Assembly: GCF_022919835.1 (NCBI RefSeq)
Contig: NZ_CP095074.1
Span: 1,922,001-1,986,000, forward strand
DNA: 64,000 nucleotides
Direction: 5' to 3'
From: Halobacillus shinanisalinarum
GTDB taxonomy: Bacteria > Bacillota > Bacilli > Bacillales > Halobacillaceae
The notes under the pieces are model-generated. The model did not search any database. It saw nothing but the letters and a program-made list of their open reading frames with translations, and was not told where the DNA came from. The number at the start of each line of letters is the position of its first letter. The first letter of the stretch is position 1. Position numbers and translations under genes: made by a program. Of the stretch, positions 1 to 6,981 are shown in pieces.

Positions 1-130
1 TTCAAAATTCCTTCGTTTCTTCAACAATCTGGCCTGTTCGTATAAAGTCATCTATTATATTTCCGCTCAAGGCCCATACCTTTTTGTTACATATTTATCT
101 ATCACAGCTACTCATATATAAACTTATTCA

Positions 131-161
131 TTTGAAAAATGGGAACGTACGTTTGTATAAT
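131..161 (+). promoter_or_regulatory. Promoter with LexA-like box upstream of the ImmA/integrase pair
   Basis: A TTGAAA -35 (132-137) and a perfect TATAAT -10 (156-161) are separated by 18 bp. Between them lies GAACGTACGTTT (143-154), one base away from the Bacillus SOS-box core GAAC-N4-GTTC. The position suits repression by LexA or an ImmR-like repressor. No repressor gene is visible in the window. Promoter likely; identity of the repressor is inferred. Confidence 0.55.
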
Positions 162-183
162 GTTGTAAAGGAAGGTGATTAAT

Positions 184-693
184 TTGAATTTCCCAGCCTA
201 TACAACTACTGAATTAGAAGATTGGGTATCTCATTGGTATAAAAAACGTAGGTTTCTATACCCGGTAGACCTCAATATCAAGAAAATAGCTATGGAATAC
301 GAAATATTCATTCATTACAAACCACTTAAAACCGTTTACGCCCGTTTTGGAGGGTACAAAGAAATTGTTATTAATTCATCATTAAACTATATAGATCAAC
401 GTGAACAGTTTTTTCACGAGCTTTGTCACGCCGTTAGGCATGTTGGTAAACAAACAATGATGACAGCAGCCTTCCGAGAACTTCAAGAACGTGATGCAAA
501 GCATTACACTCTATATGCTGCACTTCCTCATCACATGGTAAAAAACTACAATTTAAATGATCCTGAAATTATAGAAAGATGGTCTAATGACTTTAAGATT
601 TCCCAGGGTCTATGTGAGGAAAGGCTTAAACAAATTAAACGTCGGGCAATAAGTACCAAGCAACATAGTAAAGGTAATTTAAGATGTATCTAG
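184..693 (+). CDS. ImmA/IrrE-family metallopeptidase
   Basis: A 169-residue protein with the zinc-protease motif HELCH near residue 80, in the context typical of ImmA/IrrE-family (COG2856) peptidases. In ICEBs1 and related elements, ImmA cleaves the ImmR repressor and so switches on excision; that role is known for the family and inferred here. A GTG at 175 is in frame, but AAGGAAGG at 168-175 sits about 8 bases before TTG 184, so I prefer TTG 184. The stop (691-693) overlaps the ribosome-binding site of the integrase, so the two genes are probably cotranscribed and coupled. Usually an ImmR-type repressor gene lies beside immA; none is seen here, so the element is incomplete or begins left of the window. 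Confidence 0.82.
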   Translation: MNFPAYTTTELEDWVSHWYKKRRFLYPVDLNIKKIAMEYEIFIHYKPLKTVYARFGGYKEIVINSSLNYIDQREQFFHELCHAVRHVGKQTMMTAAFRELQERDAKHYTLYAALPHHMVKNYNLNDPEIIERWSNDFKISQGLCEERLKQIKRRAISTKQHSKGNLRCI

Positions 694-705
694 GAGGTGT
701 ACATA

Positions 706-1932
706 ATGACCAGCTACCAAAGACGTGGGGATAATTCTTTTTTATTAGTCGTAGAAGCAGGATATGATGCGAAGGGTAAGCGGAAAAAGAGAACTAGAAC
801 AATACGTATAGATGATAAAGCACTACTGAAAACCAAACGTAAGCTTGAGAACTATTTACAAAAAGAGCTTGTTAGTTTTCAGATGGAGGTTGAATCTAGT
901 GAGTATATCGCCCCGGAGAAGAGAAGTTTCCATGAGTTTGCGAGAGATTGGAAAGAAAAATATGCTAATAAGACTTTAGCACTTCGTACTCGACAAAACT
1001 ATGAAGAAAAGCTCAAAAACTACATTATACCCTACTTCGGTCATAAACGAATATCTGATATTAAACCTATCCATGTTGTTAACTTTATGGATGAAACTTC
1101 TAAACCAGGTGCAGCTAAATATGCAAAAAAGGGCTTGTCTGACTCCAGTATGTACGAAATAGATAAGACATTACGCGTAATATTTAATAAAGCTGTCGAA
1201 TGGCAAGTAATTAAAGTGAGTCCTATGAAAGATCTAAGCAGACCAAAAATTCGGAAAAAAGAAATGAACTATTTAGAACCTGAAGAGGTCGGCAAGTTAT
1301 TTTATGCTCTAGAAAGTGAACCCCCTGCTTGGCGTATGTACTTTTTAACAGCAACTGTAGGCGGTTTGCGTCGAGGCGAAGTTATTGCTCTTCAATGGTC
1401 TGATATTGACTTTGAGAATGGGGAAATCATAGTAAAGTATAGTATTCCTACATTTGAAAAAGGTGAACCTCATATAAAAAGCACTAAAACGGATGAACGG
1501 TCTAGGCATGTAACAATGCCTCAATGGTATATGAATGAACTAAACCAGTTTAAACGTAAGTGGTTGAAGGAAAGGACGCAACTATCCGATATATGGGAAG
1601 AAGATAACTATCAATTTATTTTTCACAGTGGTACTGGAAGGCCATATTGGCCCCAAACCGCCACTGGTCGATGGATTAAAATCAAGAAGAAGTATTATAT
1701 TAAAAATATTCGACTTCACGATCTTCGCCATACCATGGTTACTCTACTTATGGAAGAAGGAGAATCGTTAAAAGCAATTCAAGAACGGGCCGGCCACTCA
1801 AGTTCTAGAATCACTTCTGATATTTATGGACATCTCACAAAAAAAGCAAAAAGATCAACCGCTGACAAGTTTGAAAAATATGACCCGAACAACTTCGTTG
1901 ACAATTTCTCAACAAATAGGAATCCCCATTAA
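706..1932 (+). CDS. int: Tyrosine recombinase / phage-type integrase
   Basis: A 408-residue integrase of normal length. An AP2-like arm-binding N-terminus is followed by a SAM-like core-binding domain (about residues 75-180) and the catalytic domain. The catalytic residues are visible: Arg in GGLRRGE (about 222), HDLRH (about 338-342), the second His in AGHSS (about 364) and the nucleophile Tyr in DIYGH (about 374). An in-frame GTG at 697 lies inside the ribosome-binding site AGGAGGTG, so ATG 706 is the start. The enzyme would integrate and excise a Tn916/ICEBs1-like or phage element. No structural, conjugation or replication genes follow, so the element appears to be reduced to its ImmA-integrase end. 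A decayed copy of the same pair lies at 2685-2975. Confidence 0.92.
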   Translation: MTSYQRRGDNSFLLVVEAGYDAKGKRKKRTRTIRIDDKALLKTKRKLENYLQKELVSFQMEVESSEYIAPEKRSFHEFARDWKEKYANKTLALRTRQNYEEKLKNYIIPYFGHKRISDIKPIHVVNFMDETSKPGAAKYAKKGLSDSSMYEIDKTLRVIFNKAVEWQVIKVSPMKDLSRPKIRKKEMNYLEPEEVGKLFYALESEPPAWRMYFLTATVGGLRRGEVIALQWSDIDFENGEIIVKYSIPTFEKGEPHIKSTKTDERSRHVTMPQWYMNELNQFKRKWLKERTQLSDIWEEDNYQFIFHSGTGRPYWPQTATGRWIKIKKKYYIKNIRLHDLRHTMVTLLMEEGESLKAIQERAGHSSSRITSDIYGHLTKKAKRSTADKFEKYDPNNFVDNFSTNRNPH

Positions 1933-1941
1933 AAGCGCAAA

Positions 1942-1984
1942 AACCGCAATCCTTATTAAATCAAAGTTTGCGGTGCTTTATTTC
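1942..1984 (+). terminator. Rho-independent terminator of integrase
   Basis: ACCGCAA (1943-1949) pairs with TTTGCGGT (1967-1974), followed by a T-rich tail. An almost identical hairpin is found after the integrase relic at about 2930-2975. Confidence 0.75.
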
Positions 1985-2233
1985 ATCGTTTAATTCAGAG
2001 ATTGAGTGAAATTGAGAAACAGAACTAATGGGGGCTAAAAATTGAATATCCATATTTAGTATTTAAAAAGGGAATAGTAAAAACACATTGGTGACCCACC
2101 ACGCCTAAAAAGTAAGAGCAGCTTACCGTTATTTTTTGAATAGTTATTCCACCTGAACGGAGTAAGAAAATTGGCGGTCATTATGAGTAAGGGTTTTAAC
2201 CGACTAACATTTAACCTTTTTCTGAAAATATGG

Positions 2234-2380
2234 TATGATAAAGACAGAAATAGGATAAATATAAGGAAAGGGATCACAGTTGTATCCTGTGACCCCCTAG
2301 ATAGTTGCTCTTTAGGGCATGGACTATTGAAAAAATAGACTCACCCGGTTCTTTGGCGGAATAGGGAGTCTATTTTTTTA
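2234..2380 (+). ncRNA. Candidate antisense antitoxin RNA, convergent with the toxin gene
   Basis: An extended -10 (TGG-TATGAT, 2231-2239) would start an RNA at about 2246. It contains a hairpin GGGATCACAG/CTGTGACCCC (about 2270-2297) and ends at a strong terminator, AATAGACTC (2334-2342) pairing with GAGTCTATT (2366-2374) followed by seven T. The RNA overlaps the 3' end of the toxin transcript from the other strand, the arrangement known for TxpA/RatA and BsrG/SR4 type I pairs. The -35 region is weak. Only the layout is seen; expression is inferred. Confidence 0.45.
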
Positions 2381-2468
2381 TGCGCAAAATCGCCACAATT
2401 AAAGCAATGATCGATACAACTAGTGTACTAAAAGCGATCATAACCATCAGCGATTCATAAATGCTCAC
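2370..2468 (-). CDS. Putative holin-like type I toxin (32 aa)
   Basis: A very small ORF encoding an N-terminal MSIYESLMVMIAF, one hydrophobic helix rich in Val/Ile/Leu, and the basic end LRIKK. This matches the Firmicutes putative holin-like toxin family (short membrane peptides starting S-x-YESL-x-x-M), which kill by damaging the membrane when their antisense RNA is lost. The AGGGGGTGAT ribosome-binding site favours GTG 2468; an in-frame ATG at 2474 would add two residues but lies too close to it. An extended -10 promoter (TGG-TATAAT on the minus strand, 2562-2567) would give a transcript of about 220 nt with a long leader, ending at the bidirectional hairpin 2334-2380. Family assignment is from pattern; toxicity is inferred. 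Confidence 0.7.
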   Translation of the reverse strand: MSIYESLMVMIAFSTLVVSIIALIVAILRIKK

Positions 2469-2561
2469 AGGCATCACCCCCTTCCGTTCCGACATGGGGA
2501 TTAGCCGACACCCTATTCAACCTGCAAAAAGGCAGTATGATTAAGCAACTATCTAAGGCTG

Positions 2562-2570
2562 ATTATACCA
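2562..2570 (-). promoter_or_regulatory. Extended -10 promoter for the holin-like toxin
   Basis: On the minus strand the sequence reads TATGGTATAAT, a perfect TATAAT preceded by TG, with no good -35. The distance to the start codon leaves a leader of about 85-90 nt, long as in other type I toxin mRNAs. Confidence 0.5.
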
Positions 2571-2684
2571 TAGTTGAGTCGTGAATAAGACAGCCCTTTG
2601 GATAATTTTTCTTATGATCATGATTGGTTATATATGAAAATTCTTCAATAGCGCGATCCATCGTAGACCCCGTTAGGTGTAAAA

Positions 2685-2975
2685 AATGACTATGGAATAC
2701 GGAATATTTATTCATTACAAACCACTAAAAACTGCACGGTCGTTTTGAATAGTACAAAGAAATTTTTATTAATTCATCATTGAATTACGTAGATCAACGT
2801 GAACAGTTTTATGGAAACATCACAAAAAAAGCAAACGATCCATCGCTGACAAGTTTTGAAACATATGACCCGAACAACTTCGTCAACAATTCGTCAACAA
2901 GTAGAAATCCTCATTAAAAATCAAAAACCGCAAACCTTGTTAAATCAAGGTTTGCGGTGCTTTATTTCAACGATT
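2685..2975 (+). pseudogene. Hybrid relic of a second ImmA-integrase module
   Basis: Bases 2690-2808 closely match the intact ImmA gene at about 290-408, with small indels. They then join directly to a copy of the last 100 bp of the integrase (compare 1828-1932) and its terminator hairpin (2930-2975). About 1.4 kb between the two parts is missing. The junction falls in a T-rich stretch (TTTTATGGA) shared by both donor sites, so a deletion between short repeats explains it. The reading frame is broken throughout. The relic shows that a related element, or a duplication of this one, was once present beside the intact pair. Confidence 0.85.
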
Positions 2976-3305
2976 GATTCGGGATTTTTCACCCTGCCCC
3001 GAAGGATTGTTTATTCAGTTTTCTTATAACTAATATAAATGAAACCTGATAAAATCGCAATTAGTTAGCACTATTTATGATGTGATTAGGTTCTTTTTGG
3101 ATGTTTTGATGGTTGTTGGGAGTTTGGTCACCAATTCGTCATCAATAATTAAAATAAGTGATAATCCCTCCATGGCACAGTTAATTGGTGCTAAACACCA
3201 GTCTTATCATTTAACTCTGTATAATAAATCACTAGCGTTAAAATAAAATTTGGTATAAATTTCTTAGCTATGAATGACATAAAAAAAACCCTTATAATTA
3301 GGGTA
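2976..3305. other. Intergenic stretch without recognised gene
   Basis: AT-rich sequence between the integrase relic and the transposase relic. I see no open frame with a ribosome-binding site and no clear RNA motif. A short hairpin ACCCT-TATAATT-AGGGT at about 3289-3305 may be close to the left end of the transposase relic. Confidence 0.5.
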
Positions 3306-3309
3306 TGAT

Positions 3310-3840
3310 AGTCCTGTCCAAATCGATAAGTATGTCAAAAAGCTTGATGTTCTTACGTTTGCGAAGCTTTTCATCTATGCCCAGCTGCAAGGACTACCTA
3401 GTTTAAGGCGTATAAGTGAAAAGGTAAAACGTAAGAAACGTGTACTAAGAATGGCCGGTATCGTAAGTATCAGTAAATCGCAATTTTCCCGAAAACTAGG
3501 TGATATACTACCAGAGGTTTTCCAGTCACCCTGCATCAGTTGGTTCAAAAGCTACACCAGCTATTCGGTCCCAAGAAGACCGACAAGGCTCTTGGGAACA
3601 TTCATTTGATTGATTCATCAAACCATTTCCATGTGTCTGAATTAGTATGAATGGGCCGATTTTCGAGATACAAAAGCTGGGGTTAAGATGTACACATCCA
3701 TCTTTTTTTTGCGACGGCGTCTCCTACCCAAATGACATGATTGTTACCCCTGCAAGAACGGCGGACGAAACCCTACTCCGCGCAAACCTTACTGTATTCG
3801 CTTGAAAATAAATCTCATGACTTCTATACAAAGGATATAA
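3310..3840 (+). pseudogene. Degraded IS4-family transposase
   Basis: Translation in shifting frames gives segments typical of IS4-family (DDE) transposases: KYVKKLDVLTFAKLF, QLQGLPSL, ISKSQFSRKL, GNIHLIDSS, and TKAGVKMYTS. The frame changes at least twice (near 3530 and 3720) and stop codons interrupt it, so the gene is dead. The 5' end is missing its start and the 3' catalytic region (after 3780) is lost. It marks an old insertion at the boundary between the integrase region and the TetR/MMPL genes. Confidence 0.75.
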
Positions 3841-3853
3841 GCTATTCAAAAGC

Positions 3854-4474
3854 TTAGTTTGTCAATCCCTTCCAAAAAAAACGCACTATTTGTGTGGCAG
3901 CCTCTTTTGAGGAGGGAAAAATCGCGTTACCAGATCCATTTTTATAATGACCAGTTTGCAATAAAGAAATATAAGCATGAACAGCAAAGGTTGGATTAAT
4001 AGGCAAGATCTCCTCTTGATCTATAGCTTCTTTAAAGTAATCCTCCATGGCGTGATACATCGATTCTTCCGCATTTTGAATGGTTTCCAATTGATGATTG
4101 GAAACCATATTTTTTGCACTATAGATAAAGCGCTCAGTATCCAAATCGATGGACACAGATAAATAGGCCTCAGCCACGTTTAAAAGTCTTGTATAAAAAG
4201 GCTCTTCCTCACGTAGTAATTTTACTATCTGACTTTGGACTCGATACATAAGCTCAATCATGGCCTCGGTATAAAGTTCTGACTTGGTTTTGTAATAATA
4301 ATAAACAGATGCTTTTGTCACATCACATGCCTTTGCCACATCATCCATAGATACACCTTGATAACTGTTTTCTAAAAAAAGCTGGGATGCTTTTTTTAAA
4401 ATACGTTCGTTTGTAGGTTGTTTATGCTTGTAGTTAGGCGGTCTTCCTAGAGAGCGGTTTGTATTTCTCGCCAT
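3854..4474 (-). CDS. TetR-family transcriptional regulator
   Basis: A 206-residue repressor. The N-terminal helix-turn-helix includes SMDDVAKACDVTKASVYYYY (residues about 40-60), the standard TetR DNA-binding signature; the rest is the helical ligand-binding and dimer domain. An upstream in-frame ATG at 4594 exists, but the ribosome-binding site GAGGAG lies directly before ATG 4474, which also places the helix-turn-helix at the normal position. It is divergent from the MMPL transporter, separated by about 180 bp, so it most likely represses that gene and itself. The ligand is unknown, probably a hydrophobic or toxic compound exported by the pump. Confidence 0.88.
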   Translation of the reverse strand: MARNTNRSLGRPPNYKHKQPTNERILKKASQLFLENSYQGVSMDDVAKACDVTKASVYYYYKTKSELYTEAMIELMYRVQSQIVKLLREEEPFYTRLLNVAEAYLSVSIDLDTERFIYSAKNMVSNHQLETIQNAEESMYHAMEDYFKEAIDQEEILPINPTFAVHAYISLLQTGHYKNGSGNAIFPSSKEAATQIVRFFWKGLTN

Positions 4475-4650
4475 ATCTTTACTCCTCACAATAAGAGTCA
4501 AAACAAGTATAACATAGAGGTTTTGCTGATCAGAAATATGAGATATTTGATAATTAACTATCCAGTATATATAATTATTACATCTGGAATCCAAATAATC
4601 AGGTATGTTTAAAGAGCATAGTCGTTATCCAAAGGAAAGGGAGATTGCCT

Positions 4651-6882
4651 TTGAAAAGTTTATTGACAAATTGGGGTCTTATCGTTGCTAGTTCAAAAAC
4701 AAGATGGTTAACTGTGTTCGTTTGGCTTTTGTTCGTTGTAATCCTATCTTTTGTTTGGCCCCAGGTAAATCAAGAAGAAACGAAATCGAACCAATTGTTG
4801 CCGGAAGATGCGATGTCAGTGCAAGCCTCTAAGATTTCATCCGAACAATTCTCTAATGAATCCGGCGTGCCGCTGCTGGTCGTCTGGCACCGAAATGGCG
4901 GACTGACGGAAGAGGATTACCAACTTATCCAACAACTTTACGGAGGTCTTGAGGAAGATCCAGTGAGTAACCAAAAGCTAATTCCTCCATTTGCAAAAGC
5001 ACCACAGCAATCCTTAGTTGAAGCAAGTTCTGAGGATGGAGCAGCCCTGACCACCCCGGTCTTTTTCCAAGAAAGTGCTTCGACCGAATCATTGCAGCGA
5101 TCACTAGATCAGTTAAAGGAGAGAATCATAGCAAGGACCGACAAGTCGATCTTTAATGATTCCACTTCTGACGACGGGTTGCATGTACGTTTTACAGGTC
5201 CAGTCGGTATCCAGACGGATGCGACCGAATTATTTAGTAATGCAGACGTAACCTTATTAATCGCAACGGTCGTCCTTGTATTAGTATTGTTAATTATTTT
5301 GTATCGATCCCCAATCCTTGCACTTGTTCCACTTGTGGCTGTAGGAATAGCCTATGGCTTAATCAGCCCATTACTTGGTTTTATGGCTGATCAAGGATGG
5401 ATCGTTGTCGATTCCCAGGCGATTTCGATTATGACCGTATTATTATTTGGTGCTGGGACTGATTACTGCTTATTTTTGATATCCCGCTATCGTGATGAAC
5501 TGCGGATGGAACCAGATAAGTATGCAGCCTTACAAAAAGCACTCACTGGTACGGGTGGCGCAATTATGATTAGTGCTCTGACCACGGTAACAGGGCTTTT
5601 AACCCTAGGACTAGCGCATTATGCTTCCTACGACAGATTTGCTGTGCCGTTCAGCCTGTCTATTTTAATTATCGGAATCACCGCGTTAACCTTACTGCCA
5701 GCCATATTGGCCATACTTGGTCGAATTGCATTTGTACCCTTCATCCCTCGTACCGAAGAGATGATTCAAAAACGCGAACAAGAAAAAGGAAAACCTATTC
5801 GCAGACCCAAATCCACAGGACTCATCAATCAGGTGATTGGAAGATGGGCTACAGATAAACCCTGGATCATTATCATTTCCTGTACGATTTTATTAGGTGG
5901 CCTTGCACTATTCGTGCCCAAAATAGACTATACGTACGGTTTACTAGACTCTTTTCCAGAAGATATGCCATCACGTGAAGGATTCTCGATCATTGCCGAG
6001 CATTATCCACCAGGAGAAATTGCTCCCCTAGAAGTGATTGTCAATACTGATGGAGAAGAAGTAAATGTTAAAAACACACTGGCTTCTACTTCTAACGTAG
6101 AAGAAGTCAGTGGCCCTGTAGAAGGCTCTAGTACATCCTTTTTGAAATATGAAGTCACCTTGTCTATTGATCCATATTCCGAAGAATCCATTCAAGCCAT
6201 TCCAGCTATTAAAAATAAAATAGAGAATGTACTTGGAAAAAATGGCATCGAAAATCCAGCTGAAAATGTGTGGATTGGTGGAGAAACAGCGACTCTTTAT
6301 GATACAAAACAAGTGACAAAGCGTGACCAATCCATCATCATCCCGGCTGTACTGATTATCATCGCTGCCTTGTTACTCATTTACCTGCGTTCCATCGTTG
6401 CTATGGTCTATCTGCTAGCGACAGTTGTATTATCCTATCTCGCAGCCCTGGGGCTCGGATGGTTAATCCTAGATTTTGTTTTTGGTGCCGATGCGATGCA
6501 AGGATTAATTCCTGTCTATGCCTTCGTCTTTCTCGTGGCATTAGGTGAGGATTATAACATTTTTATGGTTTCAAGCATTTGGAAAAAGAGAAAATATATG
6601 CCTCTTAAACAAGCCATTCGCGAAGGTGTAAGTGAAACAAGTAGTGTCATAGGTTCAGCCGGCTTGATTCTTGCAGGAACTTTTTCCGTTCTAGCCGTGC
6701 TGCCATTGCAAGTACTGGTTCAATTTGGAACAGTGACTGCAATAGGTGTCTTACTAGATACATTTATCGTAAGACCATTATTTGTCCCGTCAATCACAGC
6801 AGTTTTGGGTAGATTTTCATTTTGGCCGGGAAGGCTCTGGAAAGTTCAAGAAAATAGAAAAAAGGGGACTGTTGAAAATTGA
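4651..6882 (+). CDS. MMPL/RND-type membrane transporter
   Basis: A 743-residue membrane protein with the MMPL (YdfJ-like) plan: one N-terminal membrane helix, a large outside loop, a block of five helices (about residues 195-370), then the same arrangement repeated. Each block holds the conserved acidic proton-relay motif (GAGTDYCLFLISR in the first, LGEDYNIFMV in the second). Such proteins export lipids, drugs or siderophores with the proton motive force. TTG 4651 is preferred to TTG 4645 because it sits about 7 bases after the GGGAG ribosome-binding site. Control by the divergent TetR gene is inferred. A hairpin at 6945-6981 ends the transcript. Confidence 0.88.
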   Translation: MKSLLTNWGLIVASSKTRWLTVFVWLLFVVILSFVWPQVNQEETKSNQLLPEDAMSVQASKISSEQFSNESGVPLLVVWHRNGGLTEEDYQLIQQLYGGLEEDPVSNQKLIPPFAKAPQQSLVEASSEDGAALTTPVFFQESASTESLQRSLDQLKERIIARTDKSIFNDSTSDDGLHVRFTGPVGIQTDATELFSNADVTLLIATVVLVLVLLIILYRSPILALVPLVAVGIAYGLISPLLGFMADQGWIVVDSQAISIMTVLLFGAGTDYCLFLISRYRDELRMEPDKYAALQKALTGTGGAIMISALTTVTGLLTLGLAHYASYDRFAVPFSLSILIIGITALTLLPAILAILGRIAFVPFIPRTEEMIQKREQEKGKPIRRPKSTGLINQVIGRWATDKPWIIIISCTILLGGLALFVPKIDYTYGLLDSFPEDMPSREGFSIIAEHYPPGEIAPLEVIVNTDGEEVNVKNTLASTSNVEEVSGPVEGSSTSFLKYEVTLSIDPYSEESIQAIPAIKNKIENVLGKNGIENPAENVWIGGETATLYDTKQVTKRDQSIIIPAVLIIIAALLLIYLRSIVAMVYLLATVVLSYLAALGLGWLILDFVFGADAMQGLIPVYAFVFLVALGEDYNIFMVSSIWKKRKYMPLKQAIREGVSETSSVIGSAGLILAGTFSVLAVLPLQVLVQFGTVTAIGVLLDTFIVRPLFVPSITAVLGRFSFWPGRLWKVQENRKKGTVEN

Positions 6883-6944
6883 TTAGCGCTTAAAGATTTA
6901 ATGTCAGCTTGAAGATAAATATTTCCCCCTTAATTAAACAGCAA

Positions 6945-6981
6945 AAGAAATAGGAAGGTCTACACCTTCCTATTTCTGCTT
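6945..6981. terminator. Bidirectional terminator between mmpl and cadA
   Basis: AGAAATAGGAAGGT pairs with ACCTTCCTATTTCT. T-rich tails occur on both sides, and the cadA stop codon lies inside the hairpin. Confidence 0.75.

Noticed and set aside
1..130. Possible att site or repressor gene left of immA
   Set aside because: No repeat matching the region after the integrase was found by eye and no open frame exists; the element border may be outside the window.
2056..2277. 73-aa minus-strand ORF
   Set aside because: No ribosome-binding site, no family pattern, and it overlaps the promoter and hairpin of the candidate antisense RNA.
6003..6330. Minus-strand ORFs inside the MMPL gene
   Set aside because: Shadows of the coding frame; no start signals and no conserved motif.
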